DNA of 64,000 nucleotides from Paragorgia papillata (taxonomy: Eukaryota; Cnidaria; Anthozoa; Scleralcyonacea; Coralliidae), in NCBI GenBank assembly GCA_035771165.1, contig JAWNZC010000003.1, forward strand, positions 1,379,501-1,443,500. The letters run 5' to 3'. Below, in pieces: positions 45,494-56,059 of the stretch (position 1 is its first letter; each line of letters starts with the position of its first letter). The position numbers and the translations under genes were made by a program. Under the pieces are notes generated by a model that was given only the letters and a program-made list of their open reading frames with translations, did not search any database and was not told the origin of the DNA.

Positions 45494-45716
45494 TACAGTA
45501 ATACATTCACAATTACATAAATCACACTATTAAACATTCACAAAGTTCCACTTACCAGACTGTTCGAAACTAAAACATAACTTAATCTCAATATCCTCTT
45601 CAAAACAACAAAATGGAGGTCCTCGTCTCTCACGAGGTTTATAATGGTGCCCAGTTCCCCCACTCGCTGGTGCACAGGAAATTACAACCAACTAACTAAG
45701 CCTAACGGTAGCTACA
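45494..45716 (-). repeat. BEL/Pao 5' LTR
   Basis: 223 bp, identical to the 3' LTR at 38619-38841. Confidence 0.9.
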
Positions 45717-45719
45717 TTC

Positions 45720-46460
45720 CTGTTCCACACAATTCAAAGTTTTTGAACAGATGTTTGGGATTATTTTCCTATTATTTGTGATGGATCCCTGCGTTTTCAG
45801 ATCGAATTAAGCCAATCACCACCTGTAAGTCATTCCCTCCATCGCGACAAGCTGTTGAAACTTTCGAAAGTCTCAAGAAAGCAATAGAAGAAGCTGTAGT
45901 TACTGCCATCGATGAAAGTATTCGATTCGAAGTTGAGCCTGATGCTTCTCAGAGGTAGCACTGGCAGCTACCCTCAACCAAAATGGGAGACCTGTGGCTT
46001 TGTTCTCATGAACCTTGCAAGGACGTGAGCTTAAGCATGCAGCAATGGAGAAAGAAGCCCAAGCTGTAATTGAGGCTGTGCGAGACTGGAAACATTTTCT
46101 GACTGGAAGACATTTCACCCTTAAGACTGAGCAAAAGTCTGTGTCCTATATGTTTGACATACATCATAAAGGGAAAATCAAGAATCATAAAATCATGCAT
46201 TGGAGACTGGAGCTTGCTGGAAGGCTAATATCCCACCGGACACACTATCTCAGGCTATGTGTGCCGCAATGACAGAATCACTCTACAAGCTACACGAGTC
46301 ACTCTGCCACCCAGGTATTACAAGATTTTATCATTTTGTGCATTCTAAAAACCTTCCTTATTCTCTTGAGGAGATAAACAAAATGACGAACACATGTTCT
46401 GTATATCGGGAATGCAAGCCGCAGTTCCATCACCCTGAAAGAGCTAATCTTATCGAAGCT
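45720..46460 (+). pseudogene. Gypsy RNase H and integrase zinc domain
   Basis: Continues the interrupted Gypsy element. It has the end of RT thumb text, then RNase H features (AVVTAIDESIRFEVEPDAS, stop near 45957, RELKHAAMEKEAQAVIEAV, FTLKTEQKSVSYMFD). After another frameshift comes LYKLHESLCHPGITRFYHFV with CSVYREC, the HHCC zinc domain in which one Cys is Tyr. The integrase core is missing because the next insertion lies here. Confidence 0.8.
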
Positions 46461-46462
46461 AC

Positions 46463-48320
46463 TCAACAATATGTCTCAGTATGTCTTGTAGGTCTGAAAG
46501 TGGTTAGTGAGGAGTTCTTAATGAGATATTGTTTATATAAATACTTTCTAAAATTAGTATGAGAGATAATTTCCCGACAACTAGGAAGGACATTCCACAA
46601 ACGGCAAGCGCGTGAATGAAACGTTTTTAAGCCAGAGTTTCTTTTGCAAGCTGGTATTGTTATATTATTAGTTGAGGCAGATCTTGTGCTATACTTATGA
46701 GTGTTTCTAATATATTCAATATATGTATTAAAGTAATCTGGGCAATGGCCTTGACTTATTTTATGAAGCATATAAAGTTTCTTAATGCATATAATATCAT
46801 CTATGGGCAGCCAACCCAGTTTGTTAAAGAGTTTAACTGAGTTGTCATTCATAGTGGCATCTAGGATTAACCTAGCACATCGTTTCTGTAATCTTAGAAG
46901 TCTCTGAAGATTTTAAACAGCAGTTTCCCCACACCGTACAGCAATACTCTAATATTGGCTTAATGAGGGCATTATTTAACATTTTCCTACAGGAAAAAGT
47001 TAGATGGATCTTTGCTCTCTTAAGGAGATATATTCTAGAGTTAAGTTTTTTAATCATGTAGTCAATATGCAGGTTCCATGAGAGGTTTGAATCGATGACA
47101 ACTCCAAGCAGCTTTTCTCCTTCTGCTTCTTCCAATTTAGTATTATCCATGCTGAGTTCCATCATGGACTGCTGTGGGTGAGCTTTTGAACAGTACCAAT
47201 AAGCAGATGTTTGGTCTTTTTTGTGTTTGGTTTCATTCCATTTAATTTAAACCAGCTATTGGCTTTGTCTAAACTGTTAGTGACGGTTCTTTCAATGTCT
47301 GTACAACTGGTTCCGCTGATCCAAAGTGTTGTGTCATCGGCATATATGTCCACTTCAGTTTCTTTCAACAAGAGGGGTAAATCGTTCATATATATAGAGA
47401 ACAAAAGTGGGCCCAAAATAGAGCCCTGTGGAACTCCAATATCCAGCGTTAAAGGTCTAGATAGTGTCCAAGAGACGCAAACAACTTGTGTACGGTCTGT
47501 TAAGTAACACCTGAACCAATCTATAGCATTTAGGCTAGTATGATATTTAGCTAGCTTCACAACTAGAATGTCATGGCTGACCAAGTCAAAAGCCTTACCT
47601 AAGTCTAGAAAAATAGTGCCTACGAGTTCGCTATTGTCCATAGCCTTCAACCACCTATCAGAGATGTTCAGCAATGGAGTTTCACAAGAGTGATGTGGGC
47701 GATAAGCGGACTGGTTACTATATAGTAAACTATTTGTAGTAAGATGCTGTAAGTAGGCGGTCGCTGTGTGTCTTTCTAGAGGTTTGGAAAGTACAGGTAA
47801 CACCGATATAGGGCGGTAATTGCCTCATGTACTGAATCTTTCTTGTAAAGTGGTGATACTTTTGCTTTTTCAAAGCCAGTAGGAAAGACACTCTCACTGA
47901 TGCTAGCATTGTAAATGTGCACAAGGCTTGAAGATATTGCTGGTAGAGCTTCCTTTATTACCCTAACACTAATGCCATCCAGACCTGTTGCCTTATTAGA
48001 TTGAATTTTTCTTAGGTCTGCCTCAACTATTTCTTGAGTAATTGGTGGAATGCAGAATTGACCTTCAGATGAGGGCGGTATATGACTGTTAACAAAACCC
48101 TGTAAGAGAATATCAAGCTCGGACTGTGTGGAAACTAGGTCTTCGGGTAGCGTGGTCGTTGTATTCATCGAGGTAAAATACTCATTGAATGCGTCTGCTA
48201 TTTCCATTGGGTCTGTTACATATTTGTCATTCACTAAGATCACGGTGGGTACTTTGGAGGTAGGTTTAATTGGTACTGTTTGTTCTAGTAATTTCCACAG
48301 GTTACTTATATGCAACAATT
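46463..48320 (-). mobile_element. 5'-truncated non-LTR retrotransposon (RT only) inside the Gypsy integrase
   Basis: The minus strand carries four linked frames. 48318-47776 has DAFNEYFTSM and RKIQSNKATGLDGIS. 47803-47162 has TIFLDLGKAFDLVSHDIL, IGVPQGSILGPLLF and the catalytic IYADDTTLW. 47165-46872 has LLGVVIDSNLSWNLHI. 46852-46463 has the C-terminal LWNVLPSCREI. The endonuclease half is absent, as expected from 5' truncation. The YADD box and low similarity to the 1-4720 element show a different family. Confidence 0.85.
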
Positions 48321-48324
48321 TCTA

Positions 48325-48881
48325 ACCGGAAAAGGGGCAGCTACGAGCCGTACTGGAGCGGTATAATGGCACCATCTGGAAAGCGATCACTATGTGCCTT
48401 AAATCGAGGAACCTTCCAGTAAAGCATTGGCGGGATGTTCTCCCGGATATGTTACATTCGTTCCCTATTAGGCACAGCGACGCCCCACGAGCACTTCCTC
48501 AGGTTTCCACGAAGATCATCATCTGGCAGCTCTGTTCCCTCATGGCTGGTGACGCCAGGCCCCGTTTTCATTAAGCGCCAAGTCCGCACCAGCAAAACGG
48601 ATCCTCTTGTCGACGAGGTGGAGTTGCTCCAAGAAAATCCTCACTACGCCCACGTACGCTATCCAGATGGTCGGGAGACAACAGTAGCAACGAAGCATCT
48701 AGCGCCCCAAGGTCAGGAGAAGATGTCTCAGCCTCTGTTACAACCTGAGCCGGAATTGAATCTTGGCGTGTGGAACAATACCGCTGATCAGGGATCTCCG
48801 GGCAGTCAGACACAGAATGAACAATCATCGACTAGTCAAACACCAACTAAACAGCCACCACCCAGTCAAACTTTCAACTGA
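48325..48881 (+). pseudogene. Gypsy integrase C-terminus
   Basis: YNGTIWKAITMCLKSRNLP and HWRDVLPDMLHS in one frame, then PRRSSSGSSVPSWLVTPGPV in another, then VDEVELLQENPHYAHVRYPDG and a Gln/Ser/Pro-rich tail to 48881. These are the usual end of Gypsy integrases. The core with the DDE residues is not present in the window. Confidence 0.75.
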
Positions 48882-48955
48882 ACAGCCACCCTTGTGACAC
48901 TCCGCGCGTGCTCGTCACCCTGTTGATAGACTTAATCTTTAAAGGAAGGGGTGAA

Positions 48956-49574
48956 TGTTGATTGGCTCAGTTGACATTTGAACAATTGACATTAGTAATA
49001 ACTAATATATCTATTATTATCTAACTATTATTATCTTGGGTTACCCATAGCTATAAGCCCGCAATGTGTAGTGGCTCACCTATTTAAGTTTGTATATTGG
49101 ACGCCATGTTTTAGTTTCATTTTGCTTTACATGGGTGATGTTGGGATCCGAGGTAACCGCGTTACCTGCAAGTGACTGGAGCTAACTGCAAACCTGGGTC
49201 AGAAGGTCTTGTGCACGCTAGAATAGTAGAAAATTTTAATTTTTCCCAGTATCTTTTTGCAATATTTACCGACCAGATTTAATAGGTGTCGTATTTGAAG
49301 ACGCAAACTCATCAACGTCAAGCCCTGAGTTATGTTTCCTATTGCCAAAATTGACGTTCTCAGGCCCAATTGCTCAAAAAGTTTCCCCCGGTGGCCCGGT
49401 CCCCCGTCGCAATTCGCAAGTTACGCGGTCCGGTTGCTCGCTTCACTCGCAGGGCTAACTGCAAATTATTTTTGGTTACCTGTTAAATATACAGGCATGT
49501 TACTTTAGATTTAGACATTTAGTTGAATAAAGCCTATACTTTTATTCGGCGTTTGTCACTTTTACTCGACAACA
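48956..49574 (+). repeat. 3' LTR of the nested Gypsy element, with insertion
   Basis: Matches 36860-37100 apart from substitutions, a small indel near 49030, and an inserted 373-bp segment at 49130-49502. Confidence 0.85.
49130..49502. mobile_element. 373-bp insertion in the Gypsy 3' LTR
   Basis: Flanked by the 5-bp direct repeat CTTTA (49125-49129, 49503-49507). Absent from the 5' LTR, so it is a true insertion. It contains GCTAACTGCAAA twice (near 49172 and 49455) and GGTAACCGCGTTACC near the left end. No ORF and no clear terminal inverted repeats. Possibly a non-autonomous element of unknown class. Confidence 0.65.
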
Positions 49575-49579
49575 ATCGT

Positions 49580-50828
49580 GACACTGCTAGGCTATTTGAC
49601 ATTCAGGAAATTCTAGAAGAGGGGATATGCTCGCACAGTACATTGCACATGCTGTATTATGTTTTCGAGTTTGTACTTCCATATCGGAAGGTTCAATTCA
49701 AGCACTTTACCTTCCTTCTTCCTCGAAGAAAGATTTACGGTAAGAACGATACATCATGTCTCTTTATATTCGCTTTCAGAAGTATTCGTCAACGCCATTA
49801 GGCCAAGTCTAGTTCGTACGCAATGACTATTCTTTGCTCAATTTAGCAAGCAACCTCCTGTTTTAAAGAAATGGTTTGTGGTTAGTTGTGCTCCATTGAG
49901 TTATGTGCATGGTGCGCTTGGGAACTTGGGAAACTCAAAAATCTAGAGTTGCTCTCGGCTATTGCCTTCATGAGCAACTCGCGTTCTTTCGTGCTCTCCC
50001 AACTTCTGTGTGCATCCATTACTTGTTGGAGCACACCAAACAATGAATTATTTCTTTATTGGTCCTTATTGTATACAGTACTTGTAGATTTGTTTCACAT
50101 CTTGTGAAGACAACCACTAACAATTACCTTAAATATTAAAATGTTTTTTTGTACAGTACTTCAATCCATCTGATGTTTTTAATACCTGTCTTTTTTTTAT
50201 GTTATTGCTAAGTATAAGTTATTGGTTGGTTTGCATTGACTTGAACAACTCTTTTGTTTTTTAAATAAGTGCTGGCCAAGTAGTACACAGCACTGCTCCT
50301 TGGAGTATATTCTCTGTCATAATTTTCTCGCTCTTGCAGGCATCTTTAACAATCTTTATTTTTAGAGCTTTGAGCTGCTGTACATGGAGGAAGAAAAGTG
50401 ACACAGAGATAGCTTGTGATGTTGGGACCTGGAGATAGTAAGAAAAAATAAATCCTGTCAACCTTTAATTCCAAATATGTACAAGATGGCTACAAATTAA
50501 CCTTCAGTGCAAGTGTCGTTTCAAGTGAGACACATCGGCATGTATCCTCCAATTACATGTATATGTAAGTAACAATTGAAATGTTTATTAACATTTTCTT
50601 TTACACTAAAACACATGTGGTTACTTATTGTAATTTTCAATCTACTGCCGTTTTACTGGTATCAAATTAATATGTTTTTTTGTTTCTGAATATAGATTAT
50701 TGTATTTAAAGCAGAGAAATTCGGTAATGTACGTGTATTACATAACTACATGTACTCTACTTATTGTCGAAGTGTAAGGTCAGTATAGTACTAGTGAAAT
50801 ATTAGACTGATATTTTCAAGTGCTGACC
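49580..50828. other. Right host flank of the Gypsy element; no firm gene
   Basis: 49582-49740 is open on the plus strand and ends at TACG-GTAAGA, a donor-like site, so it might be part of a host exon, but I recognise no domain. 49800-50828 is AT-rich with nothing I can support. Confidence 0.3.
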
Positions 50829-51006
50829 TAGCCTGCGTAGCTGGCTACCGAAATACCGCCTGCCCCCAAAAAACATGCATTTTTTAGTGTCTCCGTCCGC
50901 TGGGTGACGGAGAATTCTGATTGGTCAGAATATTGATTTTTGATTTCAGGAGTTATCATATTACAGACATGAGCGGACAATATTAAGCGAATGTATTGAG
51001 AAAGTA

Positions 51007-51170
51007 TTGAATTTAAGCGCTATCGGTCGTCACGTCGTTTTGAAGAGTGAACAACGAATTGGATACATGTTGCTTGGTAGAGGTGTGATTGCAATTTTGC
51101 CAACTGGATTTGGTAAAAGTATGATATTTACCATGTATGCTTTGGCGAAGCATGAGATGATGAAAATGTT
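51007..51170 (+). pseudogene. RecQ-like helicase fragment captured in a TIR element
   Basis: About 50 residues: HVVLKSEQRIGYMLLGRGVI, then Walker A ILPTGFGKSMIF and a following helix. This is the motif 0/I region of RecQ-type helicases. Nothing of motifs Ia-VI follows. Could be gene capture or the relic of an autonomous parent. Confidence 0.6.
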
Positions 51171-51210
51171 TGGAATTATTAATAACAATCAAAATACTGG
51201 AATTATTAAT

Positions 51211-51393
51211 AACAATCGAAATATAGTAAGGTTAGATATACTGCCGAAACAGAGAACGTAGGAGTCTAACGTTTCGAGCGAAGGCCCTTCGTCAGAGAGA
51301 AAGAGAGAAGTGCCTTCGCTCAAAATGTTAGACTCCTACTTTCTCCGTTTCGGCAGTATATCTAACCTCTAACCTTACTATATTTCGATTGTT
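51211..51393. repeat. 183-bp hairpin with ~85-bp arms
   Basis: AACAATCGAAATATAGTAAG at 51211 is inverted at 51374-51393, and the arms continue through TATACTGCCGAAAC and GTAGGAGTCTAAC. The loop carries GCGAAGGCCCTTCG and an AGAGAGAAAGAGAGA run. Just left is a 27-bp tandem duplication (GAATTATTAATAACAATC..., 51173 and 51200). Looks like a MITE nested in the TIR element. Confidence 0.8.
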
Positions 51394-51750
51394 GTTTCAA
51401 CACTACCTACGCAGCACGCCAATTTTATTTCACTATTTGGCTCTCCCTTGAAGAGTATTTATAAACGATCAAATCTCTTCTCTTGAATCGCTTAACTACA
51501 CAGCAGTTTAACTCTCCGATGAACCATTTGCGGATATAGTGCGATCGCTGCCTCAATTTATTTACCATTGAAACAACAACCATGCTTCATGCATCACCAT
51601 TATTAGCTCACGTTCTGATTGGTTCTCTGAAACAAACATATTTGGTAGGCGGAATTAAAAACACATGGTTTTTGGGCAGGCGGTATTTCGCGTTGCCCGC
51701 CTACCGCCCCCGCTCGAACATCCTAATACCACCAGCTACGCAGGATAGTA

Positions 51751-52700
51751 CTGACCATGATGACTGCCAAGTCAATATCTGTCCAGTATTTCACTGCTAC
51801 TACACTTGAACAACTACACACAAGATCAAAATTAATATATTACAGGAAAACGTCATGGCAAAACTTGCAACTTCTTACTAATGTTTTCCCATTCTGAGCT
51901 GTCTTACACGCCTGGCATTTGATTTATTTTAGGGAGGGAAATATACATGTAGTGACAAGGTTGTTGAAAATGAAGTGCAAGAGAAAGGAAAAGAGAGGTG
52001 GAAGATGGAGAGAGGTGAAAGGAACACCTGATTAATTCTATTCAAAACAGTGTACAAAACCTTATTAGTATAATTGACATCATGATTACTTAGCAGCTCA
52101 TAAATAAAAAGCTAAATTGTGTGCTATTAATGGTATATAATTCAAGATTACATGCATCTTGTGGATCACGTTTGCAAGTCAGTCAGAAAATTATGACCGG
52201 CATTTTAGTTAATGGTTGATCCTATTGATCAGGCTGGTAAACGCACTGTGGATCTTGCAAAACTTCATCTTTCCGAGAAATCCTGTACACCTAGCTAGCA
52301 ATCTACATAAAGTAAACAACTTCATTGCTTTCAGGGGCGGATATAACGTTATCAAATAAGTCAGACGACTAAGGTAAAAAAAATAGCGATTGCAAAAAAA
52401 AGTCCGGTTAGAAACGACGTAATACGACGGGAAAAATCGCGTAAAATCTAATTCGTCACCAGGACCATTTGCGGGAAGGCGCGCGGACGTAATTTATACG
52501 TCCTGGTAGCACTGATTAGGTTTGCTGAATTTGGCAGCCATTTTGACTTATTTGGGCCGATTTAGCCATTCTCATTGGTTGAACACGGCTTGCTCCAAAT
52601 CTTGACTGATTTACCTCAAATTGGGCAATCTGGCTATGCAGAACCTTGACTGCGTGCCTAACTTGCCAGCCACCAGGTGTGCGATCTGTTCGCCTCGATC
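51751..52700. other. No gene recognised; possible upstream region of the next exon
   Basis: AT-rich to about 52380, then more GC-balanced with CpG-containing stretches (GGGAAAAATCGCGT, AAGGCGCGCGGACG) at 52430-52500, which could mark a promoter for the exon starting at 52701. Confidence 0.3.
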
Positions 52701-52905
52701 ATGGCTTCTACAAGCATGTTTGATCGTGCGCAATCCGCTTTACTTCTCGGTAAAGAAGAACATTTCCTCGAGATTGGTGAGACTATACCTACATCGAGAT
52801 ATCGCATATCTGTACGGAGACTGCCTACCTTTATAGTACCGCAACATGAAGGCCGGACAAGAAGATCTGAACATGCCTTCTATATTATCGTTCACCAAGT
52901 CCAAG
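52701..52905 (+). CDS. Putative first coding exon of a host gene
   Basis: ATG at 52701 is in a fair context (CGATCATGG). The exon encodes about 68 residues (MASTSMFDRAQSALLLGKEE, YRISVRRLP, RSEHAFYIIVHQVQ) and ends at a GC-type donor, CCAAG|GCAAGT. FYIIVHQVQ resembles the start of a chromodomain. A chromodomain end is encoded at 63682-63770, but the phases (1 then 0) do not join directly, so another exon would be needed. Gene identity is unproven. Confidence 0.4.
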
Positions 52906-53743
52906 GCAAGTTTAATTTAAAATATATTTCATATATTCATTGACGTTCATAAAGCTGTCCGACGCAATAGTGCTGTATTGCTTTCAATTCTTGATGTTAT
53001 CACTGGGCTAGGAGCGCGAAAATGTTTCTCAATTTATCTGCTATAAAAGTTTATCGAAATTACAAGCTGACAGCTGTTTTATTGCGCTTTCGAAATGCAG
53101 CTTGAGATGCGTGAAGTATCTAACAACATGGTTCATTATTCCCGTGATTATGGTCGGTTCTACGGTATTAAAGATTGCTAAATCTTTGTTAGTTCATCAG
53201 CGTTTTGGTTTCAATTTCAAAACACGTCCTGCTGCAAGTACGCAAGTTAGGGTTCTCCCTGTATTTGTGTGCTCATTTGAACTCGGTAAACAGTCGTAAT
53301 TTACAAGTTTTAGAGTAGCTAATGAGAACCACACTGGCGTTAAAGTAGCGTAATAGCAGATATAAGGGAGTAAATCGTCGACTGAGATTTGAATAACAAA
53401 GCGCGAATTAATTAGCCTTAGGCTATGTTGCGTATCAAATGACGACGCGGACCTAGCAATGTGCATCATACATTGCGACACAAGGCGCCATTAATAACAT
53501 GTGTTAAGACTTCTAAAATTTGCTCTCAAAAGTGCTGTCAGAGTGCAGGAAATGCCGTTTCAGAGGAGACCTAAATTTCAAAAATTTTGCAGCGGGAACC
53601 CACAACAATTGACATTTTATTTACTGAAAGACAGATGAACCAACATGTACAAGAATTTAGCTGATAGTTTTGGTAAAGAAGGTGGCAACTTTTAATAGCA
53701 GTTGAGCAGGCTTTTCTGTTACCTCTTGCACCATTCTTGCTCT

Positions 53744-55436
53744 TCAAATTGCACTACCAACCCCAACCTTTGCACAAACACAACACTGGCTACTCATGCA
53801 GCCTGATGCAGGCTGACGCAGAGCAGGCAGGTAAACACAGAAATTGTCTGTGACCGCTTTTGAACCAACCAAATTACAGGAAATCTGCATTTGGACTTCC
53901 CATGTGGCCACAGATAGCTTTATCATTTCCACCTCATTATGCTCCATCATCCCCTTTTTCTCTTCGGCATTATTTCAATCTTCTTCCTATAATTTACGTA
54001 CGGTAACATGTAAGCAGTTAATTGTACACATCTTTCAAAAAAATAATTAAATTTGCTTGCTATGGAGTGGTACTTATAGTGCAACTAGTAATAATTGGTG
54101 CATTACAGTTACACGACAGTGTAAATATCTACAGTACAGTACCCGTTTCTCCTGCCTTTTATGCAATGTCTTGCCCGTGCCCATCACAAGTCAACTACAC
54201 AGTACTGTATATTACAGTATAGTCATATGTGCATTATACATGCGTACGTATAATGAACGGCAACTTTTACCACTAAGTAACTGTCTATATGATTCTGATG
54301 AAGCTAAGTGATCATGTACATAAACTATAGTCCCTTTTACTATAGTCCGTATTTCAAATAAATGTAAAATTTATCTTAACTGAACCAATCTTTCCATCTC
54401 TATTTGCATCATCTGAGCCATCCTTTTCGGTCCTATTTGCTTCCTACAGTAGCATTAATAAGAGGAAATTTGTATAGTGTAATACATTATATATGTAGAT
54501 CTGTTGACACTGCTAAATATACTATACAGTACTCTACTGTAGTAGACTTAAAACAACAACCCAGAAACTTTTACATGTAATTTTAACTTACATTTTTCTT
54601 TCTTTTACCCTGCAGTGGAGGAATGGTTTTAGAGTCACCACGTCCTTCTTGCTTTGGTCAACCTGGTTTGGTTTACTGGTCGGTTTGGCATCCTTGTTGG
54701 GCAATGCAATCCCAGTACTCGCAAGAGAATTTTCTTGGACCTAAAAGAAGCAGGAGTTTATCACAGTACTTCAAATACAACATCGAACAGAGAAAATGAA
54801 AATTTATATGGTACTGTACATTATGTAAGCACTTCTACATAATTAACATTATCAGGTACATATTAAGGTAACTGTGCCAAGCCAAAAATATTTTAAATTT
54901 AATTAGGCGTTTCCTTTATCATAATATTGATTTACATACGGTACAATTATACAGTGGCTGTACACTATCCTATTTCAAACCGTTTAAAATGTAACTGGCA
55001 ATCTACATGTACCATGTAAATCCTGGTTCATGTAGCTCAATGATTATACAATGTCTCACTAGCAACTTAGAAGGTTTGAGTATCAAATATTGCCAATTTG
55101 GTGCTACAGTACTGCATAGTATATACATATGTGAGTATCATAATGTGATATACATACAGTACATTACATAGAACTATTTATTGATTCAGTATTGAATGCC
55201 AGTGAGATGCTCAAACCGTTGAGCTGCATACAGTACTAAACGCAGATACATGTACATGATAGTTGTAGTACAAGCGTGTACAGCATGATAAGTCTAGATG
55301 ACAATTAAGTCTAATATTGCTAGAGTGAGATGTACAGTAATAATGTTGAATCTTACTGTTTCTGAGATGTTGTTTGTTGAAGTACTAGATGTACGACTAG
55401 TTGCACTCCTCCTTGTTTTGCCATTTGGAACATCCT
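53744..55436 (-). CDS. Possible minus-strand multi-exon gene, low-complexity product
   Basis: Minus-strand stretches bounded by splice-like sites: 55436-55365 (DVPNGKTRRSATSRTSSTST; acceptor TTAATAG, donor CAGTAAG), 54743-54618 (LPNKDAKPTSKPNQVDQSKK; acceptor CTTTTAG) and 54436-54378 (EANRTEKDGSDDANRDGK). A further ORF lies at 53950-53744. The text is hydrophilic and Ser/Asp/Lys-rich, with no domain recognised. It may be a host gene or spurious. Confidence 0.25.
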
Positions 55437-55816
55437 ATTAAGTATATTGGAAACAACATGAAAAAAAAAGTCAGTTAAATGACCATCTCAAGCTTTAGTA
55501 TGTTTATAGTACAGGATCGGTTTATTTAAAATTTTCCTTAAATAAGAATGAACTTATGGTTTGGTATAAGCTGGGTTAAGATACAGTAGTAAAAGGCATA
55601 TGTGGGAGGCAAAGAGTTGATTAGATACTCTCTCTGTACATGTATTAAGTTTTAATTTTCATATTTATAGATATTCTCCTGAATCTACATCAAGAATAAA
55701 GCTGTAATGAATGACATGCATGTAGTTTCAATGGAGAAATAAATCAACCATTGCTTCATTTTGCACATTCCATAAATGGTAGCATTGCCATTGTTTTTTG
55801 TTTTTATTTAATTTAA

Positions 55817-55850
55817 AGAATGAGTCTCAGGGTCATGCATTGCGCGCTTG
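55817..55850 (+). repeat. Left terminal inverted repeat of Kolobok-type copy 1
   Basis: 34 bp, identical in inverse orientation to 63611-63644. Preceded by TTAA at 55813-55816. Confidence 0.95.
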
Positions 55851-56059
55851 ATCGGCCATTTTCGGGTCACCCGACGTTCGTATATCCTGAGTTGTAGTCT
55901 TGTATCAGTGAATATCCGAACAATCCTCTGCATACATTATTCATTTCCCCACTTTCCTTGGAAGTAGGTATAGTAGAAGGACTGTTGTATACTATTTTAG
56001 CAACATTTCCTTATAATACACGATAATACTCAACGTATGTTTGTGTATTATTCCGAGCC

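Larger units (their letters stand above)
38619..45716 (-). mobile_element. BEL/Pao LTR retrotransposon, 7.1 kb, inserted in the Gypsy element
   Basis: Two 223-bp LTRs (38619-38841 and 45494-45716), read on the minus strand from TGTAGCTACCGTTAGGC, are identical base for base by eye. A purine-rich AGGGGCCGG tract precedes the 3' LTR (38842-38855). Between them lie gag, protease, RT, RNase H and integrase in BEL order. No matching target duplication is seen at the outer edges, and flanking Gypsy sequence is missing, so a deletion accompanied or followed insertion. Confidence 0.9.
36860..49574 (+). mobile_element. Gypsy-type LTR retrotransposon with nested insertions, 12.7 kb
   Basis: The LTRs start TGTT(A/G) followed by GGCTCAGTTGACATTTG and end CTCGACAACA. 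5' LTR 36860-37100, 3' LTR 48956-49574. The 5-bp direct repeat ATCGT flanks the whole unit (36855-36859, 49575-49579), proving both LTRs belong to one insertion. Inner parts in order: gag and protease, start of RT, [BEL/Pao 38619-45716], RNase H and integrase zinc domain, [non-LTR 46463-48320], integrase C-terminus, polypurine tract AAAGGAAGGGGTGAA. Several point differences and a 10-bp indel between the LTRs indicate an old insertion. Confidence 0.9.
50829..51750. mobile_element. TIR element with CCTGCGTAGCTGG ends
   Basis: CCTGCGTAGCTGG near 50832 is inverted as CCAGCTACGCAGG at 51731-51743. A second shared block, CGAAATACCGCCTGCCC, lies near 50849 and inverted near 51680. CTGACC(T/A) lies just outside both ends (50823, 51751), a possible target duplication. 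Inside are a helicase scrap and a secondary hairpin. No transposase. Confidence 0.65.
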
